From Natronospirillum operosum (lineage in GTDB: Bacteria; Pseudomonadota; Gammaproteobacteria; Pseudomonadales; Natronospirillaceae): 64,000 nt of DNA. Below the pieces are notes generated by a model, which worked only from the letters and a program-made list of their open reading frames with translations, had not been told where the DNA came from and ran no database searches. The stretch spans positions 1,031,893-1,095,892 of the forward strand of contig NZ_SRMF01000001.1 of assembly GCF_004768465.1 (NCBI RefSeq). Reading direction: 5' to 3'. Below, in pieces: positions 43,947 to 53,399 of the stretch; the first letter of the stretch is position 1, and every line of letters begins with the position of its first letter. Both the position numbers and the translations under genes were made by a program.

Positions 43947-45454
43947 TCTGGACCAGTCTGCTCCCACTGTTGGTAGTTCTCAGTTCGCTGGTACCGGGTC
44001 TGCTGATCTTCACGCTGCGCGAAGATCAGGTACGCCTGCGTACCACCCTGAACCTGGTCGGTGCCGTGGTAAAGATACTGCTGGTCGGCCTGATGCTGTG
44101 GGGCGTGGCCAACGGGCTGGAATTCCGGTTTGCTGTGCCCTTTATTCCCAACGGCGACCTGGTGCTCAAGGGCGATGCGCTGTCGCTGCAGTTTGTCACC
44201 CTGTCGGCCGTGCTGTGGCTGACCACCACCATCTATGCCATCGGCTATCTGGAAGGGGCGCCACTGCGCTCGCGCTTCTTCGGTTACTTCAGCCTCTGTG
44301 TCAGTGCCACTGTCGGCCTGGCCCTGGCCGGCAATCTGGTCACCTTTGTGCTGTTCTATGAACTGCTGACCCTGGCCACCTTTCCGCTGGTGGTGCACCG
44401 GGGCACGGCGGCAGCGCTGCGCGCGGGGCGCATCTATCTGGCCTACACCCTGGGTGGCGGCACACTGGCCCTGCTGGGCGCCGTACTGCTGCATACCCAG
44501 GTGGGCAGCCCCGCCTTTATCCCGGGCGGCTATCTGCAGGCCACCCTCGGTGACGACCGGGTCACCCTGACTCTGGCCTTTGTCCTGCTGATTGCGGGTT
44601 TCGGCGTCAAGGCGGCGCTGTTCCCGCTGCATGGCTGGCTGCCGACCGCCATGGTAGCGCCGGCTCCGGTCAGTGCCCTGTTGCATGCGGTCGCTGTGGT
44701 CAAGGCCGGGGCCTTTGGCCTGGTGCGGGTGATCTACGATGTATTCGGCGTGAACCTGATGACCGAACTGGATCTGGCCACACCATTACTCTGGCTGGCC
44801 GCCTTCACCATACTCTACGGGTCGGTCCGGGCCCTGTTCCAGACCGATCTGAAAAGGCGGCTGGCCTTCTCCACGGTCAGTCAGGTGTCCTATATCACGC
44901 TCGGCATCGCGTTGCTGGGCCCCATTGCTGCCGTGGGCGGGTTGGTGCACCTGGTGCATCAGGGCATGATGAAGGTCACACTGTTCTACTGTGCCGGCAA
45001 TTTTGCCGAGACTCTGCACATTCACAAGATCAGGGATCTCGACGGGGTCGGCCGCCGCATGCCCCTGACCATGGCCGCCTTTACCGTCGGCGCTCTGGGC
45101 ATGATCGGGGTGCCGCCGGTCGCAGGTTTCATCAGCAAATGGTATCTGGGTCTGGGGGCTCTGGAGGTGGGCGCGGACTGGGTGCTGCTGGTGCTGGCTG
45201 GCTCCGGGCTACTGAATGCGCTGTATTTCCTGCCACTGCTGTATCGCGGCTGGTTCGGCCCGGCCCCCACCCACTGGCCCCACGACGAAAAGCTCGGCAC
45301 AGGGCGGCCGGGGCTGGGGGAGACCCACTGGATGCTGCTGTGGCCGGCGCTGACCACGGCCTTTCTCGCGCTGCTGATCGGTATTCTGGCCGGCACCGGA
45401 CTGAGCCCGCTTAACTGGGCGCAACTGACCGTGAATATGGAGTTTGATCTGTGA
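43943..45454 (+). CDS. Proton-conducting antiporter-like subunit (NuoM/MrpD-like), second copy
   Basis: 503 residues, about fourteen helices. Family motifs: NLVTFVLFYELLTLATFPL (Glu), KAALFPLHGWLPTAMVAPAPVSALLHAVAVVKAG and RRLAFSTVSQVSYITLGIAL. Overlaps the preceding gene by 4 bp (ATGA). It looks closest to the NuoM/MrpD type, but whether it or the next subunit stands in for the MrpA core is not decidable by eye. Confidence 0.88.
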   Translation: MIWTSLLPLLVVLSSLVPGLLIFTLREDQVRLRTTLNLVGAVVKILLVGLMLWGVANGLEFRFAVPFIPNGDLVLKGDALSLQFVTLSAVLWLTTTIYAIGYLEGAPLRSRFFGYFSLCVSATVGLALAGNLVTFVLFYELLTLATFPLVVHRGTAAALRAGRIYLAYTLGGGTLALLGAVLLHTQVGSPAFIPGGYLQATLGDDRVTLTLAFVLLIAGFGVKAALFPLHGWLPTAMVAPAPVSALLHAVAVVKAGAFGLVRVIYDVFGVNLMTELDLATPLLWLAAFTILYGSVRALFQTDLKRRLAFSTVSQVSYITLGIALLGPIAAVGGLVHLVHQGMMKVTLFYCAGNFAETLHIHKIRDLDGVGRRMPLTMAAFTVGALGMIGVPPVAGFISKWYLGLGALEVGADWVLLVLAGSGLLNALYFLPLLYRGWFGPAPTHWPHDEKLGTGRPGLGETHWMLLWPALTTAFLALLIGILAGTGLSPLNWAQLTVNMEFDL

Positions 45455-47106
45455 TGGCCTGGCTCTGGTTACTCGTTCCGCTGACGCCCCTGTTGCTGAT
45501 CCTGCCAACACTGTACTGGCAGCGGGCGACGCGCTGGATCTGGCTGGCACCGTTGCCGGCAGGGGTACTGGCCCTGCTGCAACCCGACAGCCTGCGCTTG
45601 CCGGGGCTGTGGCCAGGTGCCCGCTGGGGCCTGCCGGATGATACCGCACTGGCGCTGCTGGTGTTCACTGCCGGGCTCTGGCTGCTGGCGGGTCTGTTTG
45701 CGGTCTGGAACCAGGCTGCCGACTCGCGGCGACGGCGCTTCTGGCTGTTCTGGCTGCTGGCTCTGAGCGGCAACCTGCTGCTGCTCATCGCCCAGGACGG
45801 GGCCAGCTTCTATGTCGGCTTCACACTGATGAGCCTGTCGGCCTTCGGCCTGGTGATACACAGTGGCAAAACCGAAGCCCGGCGCGCCGGTCGGCTGTAT
45901 CTGCAACTGGCGATCATGGGTGAACTGCTGCTGTTCATGGGGTTGATGCTGCGCGTGCACGAAGCCGGTGGCGACATGGAGCTGGCTGCCTGGCAAGGCA
46001 CACCGATCGGCACCGCCACACTGATCTGCCTGTTGCTCGGCTTCGGCCTCAAGGCCGGTTTCTGGCCGTTGCATATCTGGCTGCCCGCCGCTCACCCGGC
46101 AGCACCACCGGCGGCCAGTGCAGTACTCTCCGGTGCCATGATCAAGGCTGGCATACTGGGCCTGTCGCGCTTTCTGCCCGAATCATCGGAGTTGATCGGT
46201 GGCTGGCTGCCGCTGCTGGCGGGCATCGGCCTGATCAGTGCGTTTTTCGGTGTTGTGGTCGGTCTGCTGCAGCGCCGGGACAAAACAGTACTGGCCTATT
46301 CGTCGGTCAGCCAGGTGGGCTACCTGCTGTTTGTGCTGACCCTGGTGCTGACCGCCGACACTCCGGCTCTGGCCGGCCTGCTGCTGATGCTCTATGTGGT
46401 GCATCATGGCCTCGCCAAGGGTGCGTTGTTCCTCGGTGCCGGACTGGTACATGAACAGCGTCTGCCACGCTGGGGCTGGGCTCTGATGGCCTTGCCAGCG
46501 CTGGCGCTGGCTGGTTTGCCGCTGACTTCGGGCGGCGCGGTCAAGACCCTGCTCAAGGATCAGGTGGAACAGGCCGGCATGGCGCAGTTGATCGGGGTGC
46601 TGACGCTGGGCTCTGCCAGCACCCTGCTGCTGGTCAGCCGGGCCCTGTGGCTGATGTGGCACAGCCAGCCCGCAACCAGACCGACTGCACCACGGCTCCC
46701 GGTCTGGCTCAGTTGGGGCCTGCTCTGCATCGCCCCGGTGCTGCTGCCGTGGCTGTGGCCCGAGCTGCGCCAGGCCATGCTGAACAGCCTGAGTATCTAT
46801 GCCAGCTGGGCCCTGCTGTGGCCGCTGCTGCTGGCCACACTGCTGATGGCAGTGGTGATTCGTTTCCGGGTCTACCGCTATTGGCAACACCTGCGGCTGC
46901 CTCAGCCGGGCCTGCGATTCTCGCTGTGGGCCCGTCGCTGGCTGCAGACCCGACCTCTCAGTGCCGATGCGCCGAGTCTGTCCGCGCAAATGTCGACAAC
47001 GGTCCGCTTGCGCGCTCTGGAGCGTCGCTGGAATCGACTGGGTGAGGATGTGGTATCAGTATCGGTCTGGGTGATCGCTTTGGCCGTTCTCTGGCTGTTG
47101 ATCTGA
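45451..47106 (+). CDS. Proton-conducting antiporter-like subunit, third copy
   Basis: 551 residues. Motifs again intact in outline: KAGFWPLHIWLPAAHPAAPPAASAVLSGAMIKAG and DKTVLAYSSVSQVGYLLFVL. The C-terminus adds about 100 residues with a basic, soluble-looking stretch (RLRALERRWNRLGEDVVSVS) before a last helix. GTG 45451 has GGAG 8 nt upstream and overlaps the previous stop; ATG 45454 is an alternative. Resembles hydrogenase-4/HyfB-like antiporter subunits. Ends the operon. Confidence 0.85.
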   Translation: MMAWLWLLVPLTPLLLILPTLYWQRATRWIWLAPLPAGVLALLQPDSLRLPGLWPGARWGLPDDTALALLVFTAGLWLLAGLFAVWNQAADSRRRRFWLFWLLALSGNLLLLIAQDGASFYVGFTLMSLSAFGLVIHSGKTEARRAGRLYLQLAIMGELLLFMGLMLRVHEAGGDMELAAWQGTPIGTATLICLLLGFGLKAGFWPLHIWLPAAHPAAPPAASAVLSGAMIKAGILGLSRFLPESSELIGGWLPLLAGIGLISAFFGVVVGLLQRRDKTVLAYSSVSQVGYLLFVLTLVLTADTPALAGLLLMLYVVHHGLAKGALFLGAGLVHEQRLPRWGWALMALPALALAGLPLTSGGAVKTLLKDQVEQAGMAQLIGVLTLGSASTLLLVSRALWLMWHSQPATRPTAPRLPVWLSWGLLCIAPVLLPWLWPELRQAMLNSLSIYASWALLWPLLLATLLMAVVIRFRVYRYWQHLRLPQPGLRFSLWARRWLQTRPLSADAPSLSAQMSTTVRLRALERRWNRLGEDVVSVSVWVIALAVLWLLI

Positions 47107-47180
47107 TTTTCGAGTCGCGCATCCCCGCACAATGCCTTAACCTAATAATGAACCCTGAACAAAAGAAGAAGAGTTTTCAC

Positions 47181-48188
47181 ATGACTATGCGCACTTCACT
47201 CATTGCATTGGCCGCCGGCGGCCTGCTGAGCGTGGGCCAGGCCTTGGCCTCGGAAGACTGTGGTCGGGTACAGATCGCGGACATGAACTGGGATTCGGCG
47301 ACCCTGCTGGCTAATGTCGACCACTTCATACTGACCCACGCCTATGGCTGCGACGCCGAGCTGGTGGCCGGGGATACCATTCCGACCGGCACCTCCATGA
47401 TTGAACGCGGACAGCCCGATATCGCACCCGAACTCTGGACCAATTCATTCCCGGACGCCCTGGACCGGGGGGTCGAGGAAGGTCGCCTGCGTATCGCCGG
47501 CTTGTCACTGAGTGACGGCGGCGAAGAGGGTTTCTGGGTGCCCACCTATATGGTGGAGGAAAACCCGGAGCTGGCCACCATCGAAGGTGTTATCGCCAAT
47601 GCGGACCTGTTCACGCATCCGGAAGATCCGTCGCTGTCGGCCGTCTATGGCTGCCCGGCGGGGTGGACCTGCCAGATCACGGCGGCCAACAACTATCGTG
47701 CCCTGGATCTGGAAAGTGAAGGCTTCGCGCTGGTGGATCCAGGTTCAGGCGCTGCGCTGGCCGGCTCCATTGCCCGTGCCGTGGAGCGTCAGGAGCCCTG
47801 GTTCGGCTACTACTGGTCGCCGACTTCCGTATTGGGACGTTATGACATGACCATGGTCGATCTGGGTACCGGTGTGGATGAGGAGCACTATCTGAACTGC
47901 ACCTCGCAGGAGGACTGTGCCGACCCTCGCCCGACCATGTGGCCAAGCTCTCCGGTGCAGACGGTCACCACCAACGACTTCGCCGAGCGGGCCCCCGCAG
48001 CCTATGCCTACCTGGAAAGCCGTTCATTCACCAATGACGAAATGAACGAGATGCTGGCCTGGATGGACGAAAATCAGGCTGACGGCGAGTTTGCGATGGA
48101 GTACTTCCTGCTCTCGTATGAAGACATGTGGCGCAGCTGGCTGGACGATGAAGCCGCCGACCGCGTGGCAGCAGCACTGGGACTCTGA
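47181..48188 (+). CDS. proX: Glycine betaine/proline ABC transporter substrate-binding protein
   Basis: 335 residues. Signal peptide MTMRTSLIALAAGGLLSVGQALA, then an OpuAC-type binding fold; the aromatic residues of YYWSPTSVL and WTNSFP are candidates for the betaine cage. ATG 47181 gives a standard signal peptide and follows AGAAGAG; ATG 47148 lacks a ribosome binding site and would put eleven charged residues in front. Downstream lies a terminator-like hairpin before the permease gene. Periplasmic component of a type I importer for compatible solutes. Confidence 0.9.
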   Translation: MTMRTSLIALAAGGLLSVGQALASEDCGRVQIADMNWDSATLLANVDHFILTHAYGCDAELVAGDTIPTGTSMIERGQPDIAPELWTNSFPDALDRGVEEGRLRIAGLSLSDGGEEGFWVPTYMVEENPELATIEGVIANADLFTHPEDPSLSAVYGCPAGWTCQITAANNYRALDLESEGFALVDPGSGAALAGSIARAVERQEPWFGYYWSPTSVLGRYDMTMVDLGTGVDEEHYLNCTSQEDCADPRPTMWPSSPVQTVTTNDFAERAPAAYAYLESRSFTNDEMNEMLAWMDENQADGEFAMEYFLLSYEDMWRSWLDDEAADRVAAALGL

Positions 48189-48220
48189 CACCCACCGGCT
48201 GGGCAACACCGAGCAGAACT

Positions 48221-48252
48221 GAGGTATCCGGTATCCGGCTGCCTCTTTTTTT
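48221..48252 (+). terminator. Attenuator-like hairpin between proX and proW
   Basis: GAGG ... CCTC (48221-48245) enclosing CCGG-TAT-CCGG, then seven T (48246-48252). Leaky termination here would give more binding protein than permease, as often seen in ABC operons. The stem is broken by an internal loop, so strength is uncertain. Confidence 0.5.
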
Positions 48253-48294
48253 GGGTGCACGGCCCTGACATCAATTGCTACGGAGACTGCCGAC

Positions 48295-49182
48295 ATGTCC
48301 TGGCTGACCGAAATGCCTCAGATGAGCCGCGCCGACATGCTGACGCTGCGGCAGACTCTGGACGGAGCCTACCGCACGTTTTCTCGCCAGTACGGGGATT
48401 CGATCGAGGCCTTTTTCAATCCGCTGTTGCAATTTCTGATCGGCTTCGAGCGCCTGCTGCTGACCACGCCCTGGTGGCTGGTGCTGGGGGTCATCACGGC
48501 GCTGGTCTATGCGGCCAGCCGGTCCTGGAAGCTGTCTCTGGGGGTCGTGGTCGCACTGATGCTGATCGGCTGGTTCGGCATGTGGGAAGACACCATGCGG
48601 ACCATGAGCATCATCATGGTCTGCACGCTGCTGGCCATCGCCATGGGCATTCCCATCGGCATCTTGATGGCTGCTTCCGATCGTGCCCGATCCGTCATTA
48701 CGCCGGTGCTGGATGTCATGCAGACCATGCCGGCCTTCGTGTATCTGATTCCCGTGGTCATGCTGCTCGGCATCGGCCGCATACCCGGTGTCATCGCCGT
48801 GGTGATCTATGCCATTCCACCGGTGATCCGCCTGACCAACCTGGGTATCCGCCTCGTCGACAAGGAGGTGCTGGAAGCCGCAACGGCCTATGGCGTGTCG
48901 CCACTGCAGCGCCTGCTGGGCGTTCAGTTGCCTTTGGCGATGCCCAACATAATGGCCGGCATCAATCAGACCATCATGATGGCCCTGGCCATGGTGGTGA
49001 TCGCCTCCATGATCGGTGTGCAGGGGCTGGGCCAGCCGGTGTTGCGCTCCATCACCAACCAGTATTTCACGCTGGGGCTGCTCAATGGCCTGGCCATCGT
49101 GGTACTGGCCATCATCTTTGACCGGGTGTCACAGGCCTATGCTCGTCGCGCCCAGCGGCACATGGGAGTACGGGATTCATGA
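48295..49182 (+). CDS. proW: Glycine betaine ABC transporter permease
   Basis: 295 residues, about six helices in the C-terminal two-thirds. The ATPase-contacting EAA loop reads EVLEAATAYGVSPLQRLLGVQLPLAMPNI (EAATAYG ... LP). GGAG stands 9 nt before the ATG. Overlaps proV by 4 bp. Placed in the OpuAB/ProW class by its long N-terminal segment and partner genes. Confidence 0.93.
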   Translation: MSWLTEMPQMSRADMLTLRQTLDGAYRTFSRQYGDSIEAFFNPLLQFLIGFERLLLTTPWWLVLGVITALVYAASRSWKLSLGVVVALMLIGWFGMWEDTMRTMSIIMVCTLLAIAMGIPIGILMAASDRARSVITPVLDVMQTMPAFVYLIPVVMLLGIGRIPGVIAVVIYAIPPVIRLTNLGIRLVDKEVLEAATAYGVSPLQRLLGVQLPLAMPNIMAGINQTIMMALAMVVIASMIGVQGLGQPVLRSITNQYFTLGLLNGLAIVVLAIIFDRVSQAYARRAQRHMGVRDS

Positions 49183-50408
49183 GCGAGTCATCAAGAGCCG
49201 ACGTACAGATTCGCGTAGAGGGTCTGTACAAGCTGTTCGGAGCAAAAGCGAAAACCACCATGGCGCGCGTCCATGCCGGTGAATCCAAGACCGAAATTCT
49301 GGCTGCTACCGGCCATACACTGGGTCTGCGCGACATCAATCTCGACATCCGGCGCGGCGAGATATTTGTCATCATGGGACTGTCGGGCTCCGGCAAGTCT
49401 ACTCTGATAAGGCACTTCAACCGGCTCATCGACCCTACAGAGGGGCGCATCCTGATTGAAGGCACTGATGTGATGAAGCTGCCTCCGAAACAACTGCGCG
49501 AATTCCGCCGACACAAGATGTCGATGGTCTTCCAGCGCTTTGGCCTGCTGCCCCACCGCAATGTGCAGGACAATGTCGCCTTCGGCCTGCGGGTACAGGG
49601 CGTGAAGCGCCAGCAGCGTGAAGAGGAAGCCCGCCGCTGGCTGAAGGATGTGGGCCTGGATGGCTACGAAGAACAGTTTCCAAGCCAGTTGTCAGGTGGG
49701 CAGCAGCAGCGGGTCGGGCTGGCCCGGGCACTGTGCACCAATGCCGACATCCTGTTGATGGATGAAGCCTTTTCGGCGCTGGACCCGCTGATCCGCAGCG
49801 AAATGCAGGATCAACTGATCGAACTGCAGGCCCGGCTGCAGAAAACCATTATTTTCATCACCCATGATCTGGATGAAGCCCTGCGCCTGGGTGACCGCAT
49901 CGCCATTCTGCGTGACGGGGCGCTGGTTCAAGTCGGGGAGCCACGGGATATTCTGCTGGAACCTGCCGACAACTATGTCGAGTCCTTCGTGCGGGATGTC
50001 AATCGGGCTCGGGCGCTGACCGTGGACGCGGTCATGAAGCCACCGCGCTATCGCATTACTGCACACTCCATTGATGAAGCCCTGGCCCAGATGCGGACCC
50101 TGAAGAGCGACTGGGGTTATCAGGTGTCAGACAGCGGCGCCTATCAGGGTATTCTCAACAGAAACCGGCTGGAGGCAGCACAGCAGTCCGGGGGCGACCA
50201 GACACCGCTCGACCAGTTGCTGGAATCTGTACCCGGCATCAGCGGCAAGGTGGCCCTGGAAGAGGTATTGCCGAAAACATTGAATACAGAGTATGCCCTG
50301 CCTGTGGTGGACGAACAGGGTGAGCTGCAGGGCGAGGTATCCAGGCGGGAAGTATCCCGGATACTGTCGCGCCAGCAGCAGGACCCGGAGGCCGCGCCGG
50401 AGCACTGA
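49179..50408 (+). CDS. proV: Glycine betaine ABC transporter ATP-binding protein with CBS domains
   Basis: 409 residues. ATPase domain with Walker A GLSGSGKST (about 68), Q-loop MVFQRFGLLPHR, signature LSGGQQQR and Walker B LLMDEAFSALDP, followed by a tandem CBS region (about 290-400). In OpuA the CBS pair senses ionic strength, so osmotic gating is plausible here. ATG overlaps proW by 4 bp. Converges on a diguanylate cyclase gene with 27 bp between. Confidence 0.95.
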   Translation: MSESSRADVQIRVEGLYKLFGAKAKTTMARVHAGESKTEILAATGHTLGLRDINLDIRRGEIFVIMGLSGSGKSTLIRHFNRLIDPTEGRILIEGTDVMKLPPKQLREFRRHKMSMVFQRFGLLPHRNVQDNVAFGLRVQGVKRQQREEEARRWLKDVGLDGYEEQFPSQLSGGQQQRVGLARALCTNADILLMDEAFSALDPLIRSEMQDQLIELQARLQKTIIFITHDLDEALRLGDRIAILRDGALVQVGEPRDILLEPADNYVESFVRDVNRARALTVDAVMKPPRYRITAHSIDEALAQMRTLKSDWGYQVSDSGAYQGILNRNRLEAAQQSGGDQTPLDQLLESVPGISGKVALEEVLPKTLNTEYALPVVDEQGELQGEVSRREVSRILSRQQQDPEAAPEH

Positions 50409-50435
50409 AGACCAGCGGCGGCTCAAGGCTTTCTG

Positions 50436-51443
50436 TCAGGTGGCAATCAGCAGGCAGTTGCGCCCCTGTTGTTTGGCCGCTCGCAGGGCGCCATCGGCCC
50501 GTTCCAGTGCGACTGCCATGCTGGCGTCATTGACGCGCAGTTCGGTAAGCCCGAGGCTGATTGAGCACTGCCCGGCCTGTTCAACGGCAGCGCGCATCTT
50601 CTCCGCTACTGTATAAGCGTTTGTCTCTGTGGTGTGTGGCAACAGGGCGACAAACTCATCACCACCGAAACGAGCCAGAATATCGCTTTTGCGGAGCACG
50701 GACCGCAGATCCTTTATCAGCCCAACCAGAACCTGATCACCAAAATGATGACCGTGGTTCTCATTGAAGGCCTTGAACTCATCAACATCCAGCATGATAA
50801 CACTGAGGGCGGTCTGATGCCGACGAGCCCGTTCAAATTCGGCCTGGCCCAGTTCATTGAGTTTACGCCGGTTGTAGACCAGGGTCAGAGGGTCCTGGGT
50901 AGCCGCTTCGGCCAGGCGCCTGTTGGTGGCTTCCAGTTCTTCGGTACGCGCGGCAACGCGGCGTTCCAGTTCCTGATTCTGGCGTTCCAGGGCCCACTGG
51001 GCTTCATAGAGGTTGGTAATATTCTGGGATATGCCAAACAGTATGCTGAACCGGCCTTCCTGGTCCCGCAGCGGCACCAGCAGCGTAGACCAGACGCCAG
51101 ACTGTCGTTCTCCGGCGGCATCCTCGTAGTCCACCTGTTCCTCATACCGCACCGGTTCACGGGCTGCCAGGCATTGCTGGTAGTGTTTTCTGATCACCGC
51201 ATAGGTATCGGCAGGCAACAGGTTCGACAGCCACTCGCCTTTCATGTCGGCTACAGTGCGCTCGAAAATCCTGGCTTGTGCCGGATTCAGCGCAATGACT
51301 CGGAATTCGCCCTCCACCTCTTCGCGGACCATGAACATGCTCTCCGGGAAGTAGGCCCAGACAGCACCGAACAGATCCATCAGGCGGTCTGCCGTCACAT
51401 CCGGAAACTGCTGCAATAGTTGAGTGGCATACTGGCCGTTCAA
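50436..51443 (-). CDS. PAS-GGDEF diguanylate cyclase
   Basis: 335 residues, no membrane segment. PAS domain (about 25-145), a coiled-coil linker (ALERQNQELERRVAARTEEL), and a GGDEF domain with intact FGGDEF and an inhibitory I-site RKSD five residues before it. Should make cyclic-di-GMP under cytosolic PAS control. The start codon is TTG, with an excellent AAGGAG 9 nt before it; no ATG lies nearby in frame. Confidence 0.9.
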   Translation of the reverse strand: MNGQYATQLLQQFPDVTADRLMDLFGAVWAYFPESMFMVREEVEGEFRVIALNPAQARIFERTVADMKGEWLSNLLPADTYAVIRKHYQQCLAAREPVRYEEQVDYEDAAGERQSGVWSTLLVPLRDQEGRFSILFGISQNITNLYEAQWALERQNQELERRVAARTEELEATNRRLAEAATQDPLTLVYNRRKLNELGQAEFERARRHQTALSVIMLDVDEFKAFNENHGHHFGDQVLVGLIKDLRSVLRKSDILARFGGDEFVALLPHTTETNAYTVAEKMRAAVEQAGQCSISLGLTELRVNDASMAVALERADGALRAAKQQGRNCLLIAT

Positions 51444-51731
51444 GTGCGACTACTCCTTATTGTTAGGGCTCGAACTTGCGAGTTCTGCTGTTCATATCGA
51501 ACCGTGTTCCATTTACTTGAGTCTATCACTGGTCAATATCGAATGCCCAATATCTCGATAGGTACCTGCAAGCCACTGTCCTCAGGATAACGACAGAACC
51601 GCAAAAAGGTACATCTGACCAGCGTCCATGATGCTACTCCCGACTGGATAGGAGTCGCTGCTGCGACTATGCTGCAAGCAGTGCTAGCCTGGCCTGGATG
51701 CTGGGCTGCCCCGGCCACAGGAGTACACAGG
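51444..51731. other. Divergent intergenic region between two diguanylate cyclase genes
   Basis: 288 bp between two TTG start codons. It contains both ribosome binding sites, a short inverted repeat GAACT-TGCG-AGTTC near 51474-51488 and a possible promoter toward the right-hand gene (TGGATA, 17-nt spacer, TATGCT at about 51645-51673). Nothing coding is apparent. Confidence 0.45.
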
Positions 51732-53381
51732 TTGTACCAGCACCCTGACAAGAACAAAAAATGGCCAGCCCTCGGCCTGATCATGGCCCTGCTGCTCGGC
51801 GTTTCGGCGCTGGCCGATGAGCGGACTGAGGTCACGCTGCTTTTGCCCTGGTACCACCAGTTCCAGTTCGCCGGGTACTACGCTGCGGAGAAACGGGGCT
51901 ACTATGATGCTGCCGGACTGGATGTCACCATAGTGCCATCCTTTGTGCCGGGTGAACTGCCACGAAACCCCATTGAAGAAGTGGTGTTCGGGCGGGCAGA
52001 GTTTGGCGTGGCGCGCACGGACCTGCTGATACATCATGCTCAGGACCTGCCGGTGGTGGTACTGGCCAACATCTTTCAGCGCTCACCACTGATTTTCGTG
52101 ACGCTGGAACGCTATGGGTTCAGCCGCCTGGAGGACATTGGTGACCGCCCGGTCGCTCTGACGCTGCCCACCGGCCAGCCCGGTGAAACCATCAGCGCCG
52201 AAACTCTGGCGACACTGCGGCAGGCCGGTATCGAACCGGACAGCCTCAACAACGACCGGAGCCACTGGCAACTGGATGATCTGATAGAGGGTCGTACGGA
52301 ACTGATTCCGGGGTTCACTACCGACACCCCTCATATACTCAGGCAGATGGGTGAAACCCCGGTGGTGATCTCGCCGCGGGATTATGGCGTCGACTTCTAC
52401 GGTGGCACCCTGTTCACCTCGGAGGCGGTACTGCGCGAGCAATCGGGACTGGCAGAGGATTTCAAGGCGGCCAGCCTGAGTGGCTGGCGTTATGCCATGG
52501 CCAGTCCGGAATCGGTCACGGACTATCTGCTGGAGCATTATCCGACACGCAGCGAGCACCATGACCGCACCTTCCTTTTACAGGAAGCAGCAGCCATGCA
52601 TGACTATATCCAACCCGACCTGATCGAGATGGGTTATATCAACCGCCAGCGCTGGGATCAGATTGCGACTGTCCATCAGGACCTGGGGCTGATCACCCGA
52701 TACGACCTGGAGCGGTTCCTCTATCAGCCCGAGTTACCGGGCACCCGGTTGCGCGATCTGATACCCCTGTTCGGCAGCCTGGCTGTCGTGCTGTTTCTGG
52801 TATTGGGGCTGAGCAGTTGGCTGCATGCAAAGAACCGGCGCCTGCAACTGGAGATCGCACGACGCCGGGAAGCGGAGGACTCGTTGCGGGTGCAGGCCGA
52901 GAAGGACGCCCTGACCGGCCTGGACAACAGGCACCAGTTTCACCATCAGATTCATACCGCTCTGGCAGAGGCCAGAGATCAGGGGCTGCCCCTGTCGCTG
53001 ATCATGATGGACGTCGATCATTTCAAGGCCATCAACGACAGCCACGGACATCTGCTCGGAGACAGGGTACTGCGCGACATTGCACACGTGGCGTCACAGG
53101 AGATTCGCGGCAGCGACCATATCAGCCGCTTCGGGGGTGAGGAATTCGCTATCGTCCTGAACAATACACCGCTGCAGGAGGCCCGCCAGATTGCCGAGCG
53201 CATTATGCAGGCCTGCCGTCAGCACAGGGTTCATCTGGACGATGGCAGCCTGCACTACACGGTCAGTATCGGTATCGCCGAACTGCAACCCGACGACAGC
53301 ACCGTCGAAGACCTGATCAACCGCGCCGATCGCTGCCTGTACCAGGCCAAGCAGGGCGGTCGTGATCAGGTCCGGTGCTGA
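51732..53381 (+). CDS. THI5/NMT1-like solute-binding protein fused to GGDEF
   Basis: 549 residues. Signal or anchor segment (ALGLIMALLLGVSALA), a periplasmic NMT1/THI5-like domain (about 30-330; LLPWYHQFQFAGYYAAEKRGYY is the family opening), a transmembrane helix (LFGSLAVVLFLVLGLSSWL, about 355-373), a short coil and a GGDEF domain with GGEEF and I-site RGSD. A binding protein here would act as a sensor for cyclic-di-GMP synthesis. TTG 51732 was chosen since AGGAG lies 8 nt before it; the first ATG in frame is 51669, without a ribosome binding site. Confidence 0.87.
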   Translation: MYQHPDKNKKWPALGLIMALLLGVSALADERTEVTLLLPWYHQFQFAGYYAAEKRGYYDAAGLDVTIVPSFVPGELPRNPIEEVVFGRAEFGVARTDLLIHHAQDLPVVVLANIFQRSPLIFVTLERYGFSRLEDIGDRPVALTLPTGQPGETISAETLATLRQAGIEPDSLNNDRSHWQLDDLIEGRTELIPGFTTDTPHILRQMGETPVVISPRDYGVDFYGGTLFTSEAVLREQSGLAEDFKAASLSGWRYAMASPESVTDYLLEHYPTRSEHHDRTFLLQEAAAMHDYIQPDLIEMGYINRQRWDQIATVHQDLGLITRYDLERFLYQPELPGTRLRDLIPLFGSLAVVLFLVLGLSSWLHAKNRRLQLEIARRREAEDSLRVQAEKDALTGLDNRHQFHHQIHTALAEARDQGLPLSLIMMDVDHFKAINDSHGHLLGDRVLRDIAHVASQEIRGSDHISRFGGEEFAIVLNNTPLQEARQIAERIMQACRQHRVHLDDGSLHYTVSIGIAELQPDDSTVEDLINRADRCLYQAKQGGRDQVRC

Positions 53382-53399
53382 GTACCGACAGACGGAGGT

